This document shows, one piece after another, positions 43,804-52,968 of a stretch of DNA of 64,000 nt (its first letter is position 1; every line of letters starts with the position of its first letter). The notes under the pieces were generated by a model. That model did not search any database. It had not been told where the DNA came from and saw only the letters and a program-made list of their open reading frames with translations. The stretch comes from Betaproteobacteria bacterium UKL13-2 (GTDB lineage: Bacteria; Pseudomonadota; Gammaproteobacteria; Burkholderiales; Usitatibacteraceae), in assembly GCA_001602455.1 (NCBI GenBank), contig CP012157.1:243733-307732 (forward strand), read 5' to 3'. The position numbers were made by a program, and so were the translations under genes.

Positions 43804-45288
43804 TCACTTGCGTCCTATGCTCGCCGTCGCCGGTACCGAATCACGACGGCGTTGATCTTGAAGATCGGGCCGGCGTGCGGCCCAAGGTCGCGCAGACTCC
43901 AGTTGGGCGGCCAAGGCGAGCAGCATCGCCTCGTCGCCATAAGGTGCAATGAACTGCACACCAATCGGTAAATTATCTTCGTTCCAGTGGAGTGGCACTG
44001 ACATCGCGGGTTGGCCCGACACATTTGCCAGTGGTGTAAACGGCGCATAGGCTAGGGTGTTGGTACGGTGTGTGACGTAATCGCAGTCCATCACAAAGCG
44101 CCCTAGCATCGCCGGCGGCTCGGCGAGCGTCGGCGTCAACAAAAGGTCAAATTGGTCAACCAGGGCCGCAATCTTGCGGCCAATACGGTGCATCGCATGA
44201 AGTGATGAGAGATAGTCAGTCGCCGACATTCCCATCCCCAAATCATGGGCACTCCACGTTGCAGCTTCGAACTCAGTTGGACTGAGAGGTCTATCAAACA
44301 TCGCAGACATTGCCTTCATCTCATTAGCAGTGTTCGCGCACACAAGCGCACGCATCACGCTCGCCATTCGTGCGAAATCAATTTCGTGAGAAGTCACTGG
44401 CTCGACGATATGCCCTAGGCTTTCACACAGCCTTGCGGCATCTTCTGCCGCATAAACACAATCGGGATGCACCGTTGCACCCGATGGCGCGGCGGTCAGC
44501 AGGCCGATGCGCAAAGCGCGTGGCGGCATCGCAATTGCCTGCATGAATGTCGTCGCGGGTGCCGGTGCCACATAAGGGGCCCCCAGATCGGGGCCGTGCG
44601 TCGCATCCAATGCCGCCGCCGAGTCGCGTACGCTACGTGTGATCACATTCGACGTTGCCATACCGGACCACGATTCACTCGCCCCCGGGCCGTGTGGCAT
44701 ACGGGCTCGCGTCACCTTCAAGGTGAACAGTCCGCAACACGACGCGGGGATACGCAGCGACCCGCCACCGTCAGAACCGTGTGCCATCGGCACAATGCCC
44801 GCTGCAACCGCTGCCGCTGCGCCGCTGCTCGACCCACCCGCCGAGCGCCTGAGATCCCATGGATTCTTGGTCGGCCCCGCATAGAGCGGGCCTTCACAAG
44901 TCACATTGATGCCGTACTCGGGCGCGGTGGTGCGTCCAAAAATGACCAATCCTGCTCGACGATAACGCTTAGTGAGCTCGCCATCGGCGGCAGGAAAATA
45001 AGACATGGCGGAACGTGAACCAAAGGTCAAGCGCAGGCCTTCGGCAGACGCACCTCCGTCCTTGAGTAGAAACGGCACACCGGCAAATGGAGCGTGGATA
45101 TCTGCGATTGCAGCCGCACGTTCACCGACGTCGCGGTCTGGCCAACACACCGCGTTGATCGCCGGGTTCATGGCTTCCATTCGCGACCATGCGGACGCAA
45201 GCAATTCGGACGGCGTCACCTCTCGCCGCTGCACCATTGCAGCAAGTGCTACGGCATCGTGGGAGACGTATTCATCTGGCGACAGCAT
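43804..45288 (-). CDS. Amidase-signature-family hydrolase
   Basis: 494 residues. The Ser-cisSer-Lys triad is visible: Lys in VPFLLKDGGAS, the Gly/Ser-rich stretch RRSAGGSSSGAAAAVAAGI, and the nucleophile in HGSDGGGSLRIPASCCG. The C-terminal half carries the variable substrate-binding part. The family hydrolyses amide bonds of diverse substrates; this one's substrate is unknown. It is downstream of a Dpp-type ABC importer and polyamine genes on the same strand, 11 bp after the importer ATPase, so it may act on the imported compound. Confidence 0.88.
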   Translation of the reverse strand: MLSPDEYVSHDAVALAAMVQRREVTPSELLASAWSRMEAMNPAINAVCWPDRDVGERAAAIADIHAPFAGVPFLLKDGGASAEGLRLTFGSRSAMSYFPAADGELTKRYRRAGLVIFGRTTAPEYGINVTCEGPLYAGPTKNPWDLRRSAGGSSSGAAAAVAAGIVPMAHGSDGGGSLRIPASCCGLFTLKVTRARMPHGPGASESWSGMATSNVITRSVRDSAAALDATHGPDLGAPYVAPAPATTFMQAIAMPPRALRIGLLTAAPSGATVHPDCVYAAEDAARLCESLGHIVEPVTSHEIDFARMASVMRALVCANTANEMKAMSAMFDRPLSPTEFEAATWSAHDLGMGMSATDYLSSLHAMHRIGRKIAALVDQFDLLLTPTLAEPPAMLGRFVMDCDYVTHRTNTLAYAPFTPLANVSGQPAMSVPLHWNEDNLPIGVQFIAPYGDEAMLLALAAQLESARPWAARRPDLQDQRRRDSVPATASIGRK

Positions 45289-45299
45289 CCGTACCTCCC

Positions 45300-46919
45300 T
45301 TAAGTGGCCGTACGCGCAGCCAACAGCGCACGGGTATAGGCTTGCTGCGGTCGATCAAATATGTCGTCACGCGAGCCCTCCTCCACAATCTTGCCGCTCT
45401 GCATTACGATGACGCGGTCAGCGATTTGCTCGACAGCAGCCAAATCATGGGAGATAAACAAACAGGCGAATTGGTGAGCACGCTGGAGTTCTGCAAACAG
45501 CGTCAAGATCTGCGCTTGAATGGTCATATCGAGCGCCGAGACGGGCTCATCGGCGACGACGAATGCCGGACGTCTTACGATGGCGCGTGCAATCGCTACC
45601 CGTTGGCGTTGCCCGCCTGATAACTCATGACCAAACCGTTGCCCTAACTTATCCAAGCCAACCTCTTCCATGACCTGCGCGACACGTTGCACCTTCGCCT
45701 CACGCCCCATTGTGGTGTGATTCAACGGCTCAGCGATGATATCCGCAACACGCATGCGCGGGTTGAGTGATGAGTAGGGGTCCTGGAAAACCAATTGGCA
45801 CGCCATCCTAAAATCATGCAACGCATTGCCGCTTAAGTCCTGCATCGGCTGCCCGCGAAACAGGATCTCGCCGCTCGCGGCAGAATTGAGGCGCAACATT
45901 GCCCGCCCAAGCGACGTTTTTCCGCAGCCACTACCGCCGACCACCGCAACCGTCTCGCCTTGATAAATAGTCAGATCAACACCATTGACGGCGCAATTCG
46001 GTGTTGGTTTTGTAAACCAGCTCGTTCGACGACCGGGGTAATTGACGACGAGATTTTTGACCTGCAAGATTGGTGGGGAATCAACGTCACCGACGACCTT
46101 GTGGCTACGTTTAGGTAGCGCATCCACAAGTTGCTTGGTGTAGGGATGCTGAGGCGAGCGCAGCAACGTCTTGGCGTCCCCCGCCTCTACAATCTTGCCG
46201 GTTTGCATCACAATCGCCTTGTCGGCATATCGTGAGACCAATCCCAAGTTGTGCGTAATGAGCAATACAGCGGTGCCGTCGGTTCGCGCCAGTGACACCA
46301 TGATGTCCAGCACTTCTAACTGAGTCAGCGTATCAAGTGCGGTAGTCGGTTCATCTGCGATTAGCAGCTTCGGCTTGAGTAGCATGACGGAGGCCAGCAT
46401 GATACGTTGCCGCATACCGCCTGAAAACTCATGCGGGAATGACCGCATACACTGCAACGGATTGGCGATTTGTACCCGCTTGAGCATCGCCACGCACGCG
46501 GCTTCCACTTCTAGCTTGTTGAGCTGAGTGTGTAATCGCAGGCCTTCGGCCATTTGTTCACCAATTCGAATCGCCGGATTGAGCGAAACCATGGGCTCTT
46601 GGAACACCATTCCAACGGTGCCGCCGCGTAATTCGCGCATTCGCTTCGGCGCTGCCTTCAAGAGACTCTCATCGCCCAATAGGATCTCACCGGCATCAAC
46701 CTGCACACCCGCGGCAAGCAAACCCAAGACACTACGTGCGACCATAGTCTTGCCGCTGCCGGACTCGCCGACGACCGCCAAAAATTCACCCGCGCCAACA
46801 TCAAATGAGACAGCGTCGGTCAGCTTTGCACCAGAAGCAATCGCCGAGACCGAGAGGTTCCGCACTCGCAAGATGGGGGGCGGACTTGCCAGCATCGCCG
46901 AAGGTGTCGTTGTGCTCAT
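45300..46919 (-). CDS. Dipeptide/oligopeptide-type ABC transporter, fused double ATPase
   Basis: 539 residues from ATG 46919, which overlaps the permease stop (ATGA); the longer frame to 47177 only covers that permease. Two ABC domains (DppD-like and DppF-like) are fused: Walker A GESGSGKT (51-58) and GGSGCGKT (near 320); signature HEFSGGMRQRIMLAS and HELSGGQRQRVAIAR; Walker B LLIADEPTTALDT and FVVADEPVSALDM. It powers import together with the two permeases and the binding protein upstream. Nickel, dipeptide or other amide substrates are possible. Confidence 0.93.
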   Translation of the reverse strand: MSTTTPSAMLASPPPILRVRNLSVSAIASGAKLTDAVSFDVGAGEFLAVVGESGSGKTMVARSVLGLLAAGVQVDAGEILLGDESLLKAAPKRMRELRGGTVGMVFQEPMVSLNPAIRIGEQMAEGLRLHTQLNKLEVEAACVAMLKRVQIANPLQCMRSFPHEFSGGMRQRIMLASVMLLKPKLLIADEPTTALDTLTQLEVLDIMVSLARTDGTAVLLITHNLGLVSRYADKAIVMQTGKIVEAGDAKTLLRSPQHPYTKQLVDALPKRSHKVVGDVDSPPILQVKNLVVNYPGRRTSWFTKPTPNCAVNGVDLTIYQGETVAVVGGSGCGKTSLGRAMLRLNSAASGEILFRGQPMQDLSGNALHDFRMACQLVFQDPYSSLNPRMRVADIIAEPLNHTTMGREAKVQRVAQVMEEVGLDKLGQRFGHELSGGQRQRVAIARAIVRRPAFVVADEPVSALDMTIQAQILTLFAELQRAHQFACLFISHDLAAVEQIADRVIVMQSGKIVEEGSRDDIFDRPQQAYTRALLAARTAT

Positions 46920-47740
46920 CAATGAATTCTCGGGTCGAGTCGATCGCGCAGGTGATCCCCCAACAAGTTGACGCCTAGTAGGGTCAAAGAAATGCAAACG
47001 CCTGGAACGAGACCCAGCCACACTGCCGATTGAATATGGGAGCGGCTGCCCGAGAGCATATTTCCCCAAGTCGGTGCGGGAGGTGGAACACCGAGCCCGA
47101 GAAACGACAACGCACTCTCCGACAAGATGACCCAGCCGAACATGCTGGTCGCCAACACGGCAATGGGCGCAACACAATTTGGCAGGACGTGTCGTAGCAT
47201 CGTCACAACTGGGCTATTGCCAATCATGACCGAGGCCTCGATGTACTCTTTTTCGCGGATAGAGAGCACGCTGCCGCGCACCACCCGTACCACCATAGGC
47301 GCGTAGGCGAGTCCTAGGGCAATGATGATGCCGTACTGGTTTGCACCGATAATCACCATGATGGCCAGCGCCAGCAAAATGCCGGGGAACGCCAACAATG
47401 TATCGTTGAAGGCCATCACGATACGATCAGTCCAACCCCGAATGAAGCCGGCGAGAAGCCCAATCACGGTGCCCGAGGTGACTGCAAACAGCACCGTCAA
47501 CAATGCCACCCAGCAGCTCGTCGCCGCGCCAGCCATTGCGCGACTGGCAACGTCACGACCCAGTTCGTCAGTTCCTAGCCAGTGCACCAGCGAAGGTGCC
47601 TGCAATTTATTTCTGACGCTAAGGTGAAGCGGATCGTACGGCGTCCAGAACACAGCAACCGCCGCAATGAGCGCGATTGCCCCGACCAGCGAATATCCGA
47701 CGACGGCATTGAAGTGCCAACGATGGCGCGATGCACTCAT
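46919..47740 (-). CDS. ABC transporter permease, DppC type
   Basis: 273 residues with about six membrane helices. The N-terminal anchor is GYSLVGAIALIAAVAVFWTP, and the OppC-like signature follows (LGTDELGRDVASRAMAGAAT). The EAA loop contacting the ATPases is YIEASVMIGNSPVVTMLRHV. Its start overlaps the upstream dppB-like stop by four bases (ATGA), and its stop overlaps the fused ATPase start. It belongs to the importer with the genes at 45300-50273. Confidence 0.93.
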   Translation of the reverse strand: MSASRHRWHFNAVVGYSLVGAIALIAAVAVFWTPYDPLHLSVRNKLQAPSLVHWLGTDELGRDVASRAMAGAATSCWVALLTVLFAVTSGTVIGLLAGFIRGWTDRIVMAFNDTLLAFPGILLALAIMVIIGANQYGIIIALGLAYAPMVVRVVRGSVLSIREKEYIEASVMIGNSPVVTMLRHVLPNCVAPIAVLATSMFGWVILSESALSFLGLGVPPPAPTWGNMLSGSRSHIQSAVWLGLVPGVCISLTLLGVNLLGDHLRDRLDPRIH

Positions 47741-48681
47741 TCCGCAGTCACCCGTGGATCAAGCAGTGGATAACATAGGTCAACCAGCAAATTGACCAAC
47801 ACATAAATGAGTGCGGTAAAGAGTAAACAGCCTTGTACAACCGGGTAGTCGCGCGCGAAGATTGCATCGACCAATAGGCGGCCTAGCCCAGGCAGGGTAA
47901 ACACCGTTTCAAGAACCGCAATGCCACCCAACAAATTTCCCAGAATGAGTCCCACCAGCGTGAGTGTCGGCGCGAAGGCGTTGGGCAAAATGTGCCGCGT
48001 CAACACGCGCCACTCGCTGGCACCCTTTGCGCGGGCATGTGTCACATATTCCAAACGCTGTACCTCGATTGCGCTCGCACGCATCATGCGCGTGAGAACT
48101 CCCGCCTCAATCACAGCCAAGGTCGCAATAGGCAACACTAGGAAGCTCATGCCGATCAAAAAACTAGTCGATAGCGGAACGTAACCCACTACCGGCAGCC
48201 ACCCTAGCGCCAATCCAAACGTGAGTAGCAAGATGAGACCAAGCCAAAAACTCGGAATAGAAAGCAACACGGTGGAGAGTGCAACGATGCTGATATCGGC
48301 GGCTCGATTTTGTTTATGGGCTGCGAATAAACCCGCAGGTACGGCGATCATTAGCGCCGCCATCACAGCAATGAGGACCACGACGCCACTGACCTGAAAT
48401 CGTTCGACCAAAAGCGGAAGTACGGCTTGCCCGTCGGAAAGCGAGACACCAAGATCGCCCTGTAGGACTTTAGACGCCCACTCGAAAAACTGAATATGAA
48501 TCGGTTGGTCTAGCCCCATCTGCCGACGCACCTCTACCAGTTCACCCGGGTCCACACTGTCGCCCAGCATGAGTTGCGCGGGGTCGCCGGGGATAAGTCG
48601 GATGAGTGCGAACACCGACACGCCAACGAGAAACAAGGTCGGCAGCGTCATCAACAAGCGGCGAATGATGTATCGAATCAT
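47737..48681 (-). CDS. ABC transporter permease, DppB type
   Basis: 314 residues from ATG 48681 (MIRYIIRRLLMTLPTLFLVG), the classic DppB N-terminus. About six membrane helices follow. LIPGDPAQLMLGDSVDPGEL and DLGVSLSDGQAVLPLLVERF are family segments, and the EAA loop is YVTHARAKGASEWRVLTRHI. A longer open frame upstream lies in the binding-protein gene and is not used. It follows that gene by about 11 bp, and its end overlaps the second permease. Confidence 0.93.
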   Translation of the reverse strand: MIRYIIRRLLMTLPTLFLVGVSVFALIRLIPGDPAQLMLGDSVDPGELVEVRRQMGLDQPIHIQFFEWASKVLQGDLGVSLSDGQAVLPLLVERFQVSGVVVLIAVMAALMIAVPAGLFAAHKQNRAADISIVALSTVLLSIPSFWLGLILLLTFGLALGWLPVVGYVPLSTSFLIGMSFLVLPIATLAVIEAGVLTRMMRASAIEVQRLEYVTHARAKGASEWRVLTRHILPNAFAPTLTLVGLILGNLLGGIAVLETVFTLPGLGRLLVDAIFARDYPVVQGCLLFTALIYVLVNLLVDLCYPLLDPRVTAE

Positions 48682-48692
48682 GTGCCGCTCCG

Positions 48693-50273
48693 CTAAGGTT
48701 TCATCCGAACCAGCCAATAACGCGGATGCTCCATCGGCCACTGGCGAAAGCCGACAACACGCTTGTGGTATGCAGTGATTTGGATACCGTTCCAATACAC
48801 AATGAGGGGAACGTCCTGCAACATGCGACGGTGCAGCTCATCGAAAATCCTTTGGCGTTTGACCTTATCCGTCTCGCGCATCGATTCTGCAACCAGCGCT
48901 TGGGCTTCGGGGTTATCCCAAACCTTTTGCGTTTGTATGGCTTTGGGACCGACGAGCATGTCGTATACAAGCGAAGGATCAAGTCGTGACGTATAGGCGA
49001 ATGCCATCATTTGATAGTTACCACGAGTGTAGCGATCCAACTGCGTTGCCCAGTCGAGCACCTCGACTTCCAAGCGGATGCCAGCGTAAGCAGCCAACCC
49101 CTGCGCAATTAAGGCGGTATCGTACATCGTGCCGTAGCGCTTGTTAGCCAATATCTTGATCGGACGGCCGTTGTATCCCGCCTCTTTCAAGAGACGTTTT
49201 GCTTCGGCAATGTTAGGTACAAATCCTGTCCGCTGTACCTCGGTATAAAAAGGGCTAATGCTGGGCATCGCTGAGTTGTTCAACTTCGCAAGGTCATTTG
49301 TAGTTCCGCTCACCAGTTCTTTGCCGTCAATGGCGAGGGCAATCGCCCGACGAATGCGAACGTCCCTCATCACCGGGTCACGGGTATTGAACAAGATGCC
49401 GGAAATACCCGGCGTTGTAGAAATATCGACCTTAATGTTGGACTTCGACTGAATATCTGCAAGCTCGGACTCGTTGACATCGGGGAGGATGTCGACCGAG
49501 CCGCCCAGCAATGCGGCCTTGGCGGAGGCGCTATCTGGGACAACTAGGAAGCGAATCGTATCCACTTCAGCCTTTTTGCCACCAGCGTATCCACTAGCGG
49601 GCTCGCTACGCGCTTGATACTTGTCGAAGCGCTTTAACTCCAAGTACTGTCCACGCTTCCACTCGCCAAGTTTGTACGGCCCGGTGCCAATAGGTGCCTT
49701 CCAAGATCCATCTGCACCAACGGAACTACGATGAATAATTCCCGTGCCGCCGCAATCGGGGCGCGATAGCATGGTCAAAAATAGGGGGGCTGGACGCTCA
49801 AGACGAATCACCACTGTCTCAGCGTTTGGCGCTTCGACGGCAACGACTTTGGCTTGGCCCCGACCATCGACCTCCGGCAGGCAGCGCCATTTCGTCGCAG
49901 GATCAAAGTAACGCTTCAATGCCCAAGCGACATCTCCAGCAGTAAGCAGGGCACCGTTATGAAAGTGAATTCCCCGGCGTAACCTAAATGTGTAGGTGAC
50001 GCCATCTTTCGCGATATCGTAGGATGCGGCGAGCATCGGGACGATGGAGGTGTCCTCAGCGAGTGCCACCAAGCCCTCCACAATATGCATCACGACTGAG
50101 TCGGTCGTGCCGTCCCGGTTGACCCCTGGGTCGGTCGAGCGGATGTCCGACAACAAGCGCGCACGCAGTTGGGTCGGCTCCGCCGCCGACGCCGACGTAG
50201 CCAACATCGCCGCGCCAAGGCAACACAACAATAGGATGCCTACTGTGCTAGCAATGTGACGTAGGGTCTGCAT
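48693..50273 (-). CDS. ABC transporter substrate-binding protein, SBP_bac_5 type
   Basis: 526 residues with a signal peptide (about 1-30, ending SASA). SBP_bac_5 features: VVMHIVEGLVALAEDTSIVP, LAASYDIAKDGVTYTFRLRR, GIHFHNGALLTAGDVAWALK, and IRRAIALAIDGKELV. It captures the solute in the periplasm and delivers it to the two permeases downstream. Typical ligands are di- or oligopeptides, but opine, polyamine-conjugate or glutathione-like ligands also occur. It is first in the importer run and follows a C45 hydrolase gene by 24 bp. Confidence 0.92.
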   Translation of the reverse strand: MQTLRHIASTVGILLLCCLGAAMLATSASAAEPTQLRARLLSDIRSTDPGVNRDGTTDSVVMHIVEGLVALAEDTSIVPMLAASYDIAKDGVTYTFRLRRGIHFHNGALLTAGDVAWALKRYFDPATKWRCLPEVDGRGQAKVVAVEAPNAETVVIRLERPAPLFLTMLSRPDCGGTGIIHRSSVGADGSWKAPIGTGPYKLGEWKRGQYLELKRFDKYQARSEPASGYAGGKKAEVDTIRFLVVPDSASAKAALLGGSVDILPDVNESELADIQSKSNIKVDISTTPGISGILFNTRDPVMRDVRIRRAIALAIDGKELVSGTTNDLAKLNNSAMPSISPFYTEVQRTGFVPNIAEAKRLLKEAGYNGRPIKILANKRYGTMYDTALIAQGLAAYAGIRLEVEVLDWATQLDRYTRGNYQMMAFAYTSRLDPSLVYDMLVGPKAIQTQKVWDNPEAQALVAESMRETDKVKRQRIFDELHRRMLQDVPLIVYWNGIQITAYHKRVVGFRQWPMEHPRYWLVRMKP

Positions 50274-50297
50274 TCAATCTGCGAAGCGGATGCGCAA

Positions 50298-51437
50298 CTA
50301 AGATAGCTCGGCAGGCGACGCCGGCTTGAAATTGGACTGTAGCCGGAAGCGATGAAATTTTTTGTTCAATGCGGGCAGCATCGCGACCTCCATCGTCCCA
50401 ACTGCCGGTTCCATCACAATCATGGCGACGGTCGCACTTAAATTCGAGGACAATGAGGGGCGGGGCGGACGACATACCCCCCATGGCGATTCAAAGTCAT
50501 CGAATAGCGCCCTTTTGACATCATCGGGCGCGATGCGGCCAATCTCTGCTCGTAAACAACCATCAACACGAAGATCTCGGTAGAGACTATCCGGCGTGCT
50601 CTTTACGCCAGTGTCGCGCAATTTTGCCAGTGCGACAGGGCTTTGCCAGTGATTTGCGTGGACGAGTAATCCATCGCGCGCTTGGACTTGAAATGTTTCG
50701 TCTGGCGCGCACTCAAGATTGAACACGACGCCTTCCGCATGGCTCACGATGATGTTGTTCGATGCCGATTTACTGGTGCAATAAACCGCTCGTAGGGCAA
50801 GGGCTAGGCGCTCTTGTTCGAGCGCATGCCGACGAATGAGTGCCAGCGGAATACCAAGCTCGCGATAGTCACGATCACTTTCCAAATAGTTACCGGTGAT
50901 TGCAACACCTGATGCATTGATCCCTGCACGCGCCAGTCCGCCTGCTTCCGTAAACGTTAAGACATCCGGGCCATCGTCGCGCCGAACGTGAAGCACAATG
51001 GCCGTTTCTGCGCACTCATATTTCCAGTCCCAGTTTTGAGCGTGAATGAGTCGGTTGTCACGCGTTGCGCTGGGTAGCACCACCAGTCCGGTGCAGCCAT
51101 CCGGATTACTGTCGACGGTGGTCTTGAGCTTTTGGCGAGCAGCAAGTTGCAGCACTTCGGTTCGCGCGTTGAGCAACACAACATGCTCGAATGGAACTTG
51201 TGCGCCGACAGCAATGCCGCGCATTTCCGTCACCAAATTTGAATTAAACGAGTCGATCAGCGGTATGATTTTGGCCACGATGTTGCCCAACTGGTCTGCG
51301 CCAAAATCGCTCGCGTTTAGCTGTTGCGAGTAGTGGGCAACCCCTTTGACAATTCGGTCATGCGCCTTCTGGCCATACATCACGCCACGCTCATAGGGGG
51401 AGCCTGATATTTCGATCAAAGGACATTCGTAAGCCAT
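50298..51437 (-). CDS. C45-family acyltransferase/hydrolase (acyl-CoA:6-APA acyltransferase-like)
   Basis: 379 residues, Ntn-hydrolase fold. Cys115 in NPDGCTGLVVLPSATRDNRL is the expected nucleophile released by self-cleavage between Gly114 and Cys115. Other family segments are SGSPYERGVMYGQKAHDRI, LLNARTEVL, HAQNWDWKYEC and GLARAGINASGVAITGNY. Members cleave or form amide bonds on small molecules. It has no signal peptide, so it should act in the cytoplasm. Position between the PuuB-like oxidase and the ABC importer suggests that it processes an imported N-acyl or gamma-glutamyl compound (inference). Confidence 0.85.
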   Translation of the reverse strand: MAYECPLIEISGSPYERGVMYGQKAHDRIVKGVAHYSQQLNASDFGADQLGNIVAKIIPLIDSFNSNLVTEMRGIAVGAQVPFEHVVLLNARTEVLQLAARQKLKTTVDSNPDGCTGLVVLPSATRDNRLIHAQNWDWKYECAETAIVLHVRRDDGPDVLTFTEAGGLARAGINASGVAITGNYLESDRDYRELGIPLALIRRHALEQERLALALRAVYCTSKSASNNIIVSHAEGVVFNLECAPDETFQVQARDGLLVHANHWQSPVALAKLRDTGVKSTPDSLYRDLRVDGCLRAEIGRIAPDDVKRALFDDFESPWGVCRPPRPSLSSNLSATVAMIVMEPAVGTMEVAMLPALNKKFHRFRLQSNFKPASPAELS

Positions 51438-51508
51438 CGTCGTCTCAATTTCCTTTTGTCATATACAGATATAGCGTTGGAGTAACCACATAGAAAGTCC
51501 CAGGCACT

Positions 51509-52840
51509 TCACGACTGATTGAGACCCCAAATGCGGAGTTTGTCCCGAGTGCGAACCCAAGTCTTGGCGATACTCACAATTGGGCCACGCAGCAACCGCC
51601 CGCCGGGGAAGTTCCTGTGCGGAAGTCGCGAGAACATCTGGAAATTCTCGCGCCTGCCGGTGACCGCATCCGCGACGGCACGTCCGGCCACCGCTGTTGA
51701 GACCAATCCCGAACCCGAGAAGCCCTGCAGGTGATAAACGTTGTCCGAGACGGTACCGAGGTTCGGCGCGCGCGACATCGTTGCATCGAGTATTCCGCCC
51801 CAAGTGTAGTCAATACGAATATCGGAAAGCACCGGGAAGGTCGCACGCATATTGCGACGAAGCTCCTCCGTGTGCCCTACTGGTGACGTGTCACCAAGAT
51901 AGCTGGCACCGCCACCGAAGATGAGCCGGTTATCAGCCGAAAGCCGGAAGTAGTCTAGCGCTGCGCGGTTGTCGGCGACTGCAACGCGTGTCGGAAGTAG
52001 TTGGGAGGCAAGCTCCGCGCCCAGCGGTGCGGTCGCTACAATCCAAGTTGCAACCGGCAGTATTCGGCGCGAAAGTTGTTTGGCAGCTTCCCCGGCTAAG
52101 TTGTCGATCCCGACATTGCAGGCAAGGATAAGCGTCTTTGCCTTCACGACCGCACAAGACGATTGGACCACAACACCTGACGCCTCATGCCATGAGACCA
52201 ATGGCGAATCTTCATGAATGACGCCGCCTTGTGCGACTACCCCCCTAGCCAATCCTAACGTGTATCGCAGCGGATCTAGATGCCCGCCTTCCATATCCAA
52301 AATGCCACCGTAGTAGCGATTGCTCTGGATATGTTCACCCAAGTCTTCGCGGCGGATAAAGCGTTGTGTACCGCCGTAGTGTTTACGCGCGTGCTCGACC
52401 CAAGCTTTGAGGGGAGCAGCGTGCTGGGGCGTCACGGCTGTTTCAAGGTGTCCGCGCTGAAACTCGCATTCGATACCAAGCGCCTCCACTTGCCGCGCAA
52501 CTTCATTTGCGCCCTCGATCAACAACCGATAACAGTTCTGCGCTTGTGGCATGCCGATGGCCGATTCCAGATAGGACATGCCGCACGCGAACTCGGGTAT
52601 CACCTGTCCACCGTTGCGACCTGACGCACCCCAGCCCACCCGGTTGGCTTCGAGCACCACGACACTGACACCGCGCGAAGCCAACGCATACGCTGTCTGC
52701 AGTCCAGCAAGGCCCGCACCGACAATGCAAACGTCATAGCTCGCATCCGCCTCGAGCGGCGCATAGCGTTCGCGCACGCCGACCACCGACTCATAGTAAC
52801 TCGCAGGAAGTGCGCGATCTTCCAAGTAGGCTATGGTCAC
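51509..52840 (-). CDS. puuB: FAD-dependent oxidoreductase, gamma-glutamylputrescine oxidase (PuuB) type
   Basis: 443 residues from a GTG at 52840. N-terminal FAD site VCIVGAGLAGLQTAYALASR, then VVLEANRVGWGASGRNGGQV, the signature shared by PuuB/OrdL proteins; the C-terminus holds LQGFSGSGLVSTAVAGRAVA. PuuB oxidises gamma-glutamylputrescine to the aldehyde with release of ammonia and H2O2. The start GTGA overlaps the stop of a truncated puuC immediately upstream, so the two were once coupled. Confidence 0.88.
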   Translation of the reverse strand: MTIAYLEDRALPASYYESVVGVRERYAPLEADASYDVCIVGAGLAGLQTAYALASRGVSVVVLEANRVGWGASGRNGGQVIPEFACGMSYLESAIGMPQAQNCYRLLIEGANEVARQVEALGIECEFQRGHLETAVTPQHAAPLKAWVEHARKHYGGTQRFIRREDLGEHIQSNRYYGGILDMEGGHLDPLRYTLGLARGVVAQGGVIHEDSPLVSWHEASGVVVQSSCAVVKAKTLILACNVGIDNLAGEAAKQLSRRILPVATWIVATAPLGAELASQLLPTRVAVADNRAALDYFRLSADNRLIFGGGASYLGDTSPVGHTEELRRNMRATFPVLSDIRIDYTWGGILDATMSRAPNLGTVSDNVYHLQGFSGSGLVSTAVAGRAVADAVTGRRENFQMFSRLPHRNFPGGRLLRGPIVSIAKTWVRTRDKLRIWGLNQS

Positions 52841-52965
52841 GCGCTGTCACCTATCCGAATCGACGTTGTCTTGAGTTCGGTGTACTTCTCAAATGCGTAC
52901 AGCGACTTGTCGCGATCATTGCCGGATTGTTTGTCGCCTCCAAACGAAGCTGCGGTTTTGTCCAT
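52837..52965 (-). pseudogene. puuC: Tail of gamma-glutamyl-gamma-aminobutyraldehyde dehydrogenase (puuC remnant)
   Basis: The minus frame reads SFGGDKQSGNDRDKSLYAFE, then KYTELKTTSIRIGDSA and stop. This is the C-terminal segment of aldehyde dehydrogenases of the PuuC type (PFGGxKQSGxGRDKSLxALxKYTxLKTTWI pattern). About 455 residues, including the catalytic Cys and NAD domain, are missing. It begins only 3 bp after the aminotransferase stop codon, and its stop overlaps the puuB start. It indicates an internal deletion in an ancestral aminotransferase-puuC-puuB operon. Confidence 0.85.
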
Positions 52966-52968
52966 ATC

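Noticed and set aside
46920-47177. N-terminal extension of the fused ABC ATPase
   Set aside because: It lies wholly within the permease gene in another frame; the ATG at 46919 forms a four-base overlap with the permease stop.
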